A stretch of DNA of 64,000 nt from Gammaproteobacteria bacterium 45_16_T64. GTDB taxonomy: Bacteria > Pseudomonadota > Gammaproteobacteria > Pseudomonadales > Ketobacteraceae. The position numbers and the translations under genes were made by a program. The DNA lies in the NCBI GenBank assembly GCA_002162955.1, contig MABD01000035.1, forward strand, positions 81,349 through 145,348, given 5' to 3'. The notes beneath the pieces are model-generated. The model made no database searches. It was given only the letters and a program-made list of their open reading frames with translations, and was not told the origin of the DNA. Positions 63,897 to 64,000 of the stretch are shown piece after piece (position 1 is the stretch's first letter; each line of letters starts with the position of its first letter).

Positions 63897-64000
63897 ATGT
63901 AACGCAGTGATCACAGGAAATTTACGCTGGGGTTGGGCTTTGCTAGAGTGCAACGAAGCAAAGACCGGCACCAGTGTAAAATTTCCTGTGCATCGCCTGG
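63897..64000 (-). repeat. attC-like site cut by the window edge
   Basis: The arms CACAGGAAATTTACGCTGG and CCAGTGTAAAATTTCCTGTG pair around a central GGGCTTTGCT/AGCAAAGACC stem. The outer end is CATCGCCTGG as in the site at 63365-63486. The closing core (GTTACAT) is imperfect, and the opening core would lie just past 64000. Confidence 0.65.

Overview
The window is a 64 kb chromosomal segment of a gammaproteobacterium, roughly 45% GC by eye. The first third carries an order typical of the Pseudomonadales/Oceanospirillales/Cellvibrionales group: prlC-yheV, aroE-hemF-tsaC-purE-dprA-LysM facing def-fmt-rsmB, then trkA-trkH. A foldase-dependent lipase, split pqiA genes and many secreted or lipidated proteins fit a free-living, probably marine or hydrocarbon/lipid-associated bacterium. 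I cannot name the genus.

Layout. 0-9.5 kb: an unrecognised partial gene, a DinF-type MATE exporter and a leftward housekeeping block. 9.8-23.2 kb: def-fmt-rsmB and trkA-trkH, separated by hrpB, a divergent lipase/foldase pair with a sigma-54-like promoter at the lipase, a SEC-C protein, a WYL regulator and a GyrI-like protein. 23.3-29 kb: a three-gene operon behind a good sigma-70 promoter with a palindromic spacer. It encodes a fused inactive-transglutaminase/7TM/ATP-grasp protein, a membrane-anchored TPR protein and a probable outer-membrane barrel; I rate it the most likely novel system here. 29-33.3 kb: a PqiA/PqiA/MCE lipid-transport operon with an extra 4-TM protein. 33.4-39.1 kb: an ECF sigma/anti-sigma pair divergent from a DUF4331-lipoprotein-TPR-HupE operon; both sides carry the same promoter motif, TGCATCC-N16-CGTA.

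39-55.9 kb is accessory DNA: secreted hydrolases (an endoglycoceramidase-like GH5 and an alpha/beta hydrolase), an SMR exporter, Crp/Fnr and AraC regulators, MscS, and a run of small membrane, lipidated or periplasmic proteins including one frameshifted gene. 55.9-58.3 kb is sparse: a candidate small RNA, a gene remnant, and a solitary protein with a Cys/His arrangement like CNF1/BLF1/CheD deamidases.

58.3-60.7 kb is a complete IS66-family element with 8-bp target duplications; it split a reading frame that can be restored on paper. From about 60.9 kb to the right edge is a string of leftward small genes separated by long imperfect palindromes with integron attC core motifs, interpreted as the distal part of a chromosomal integron cassette array whose integrase would lie beyond the right edge. 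No tRNA, rRNA or CRISPR was found.
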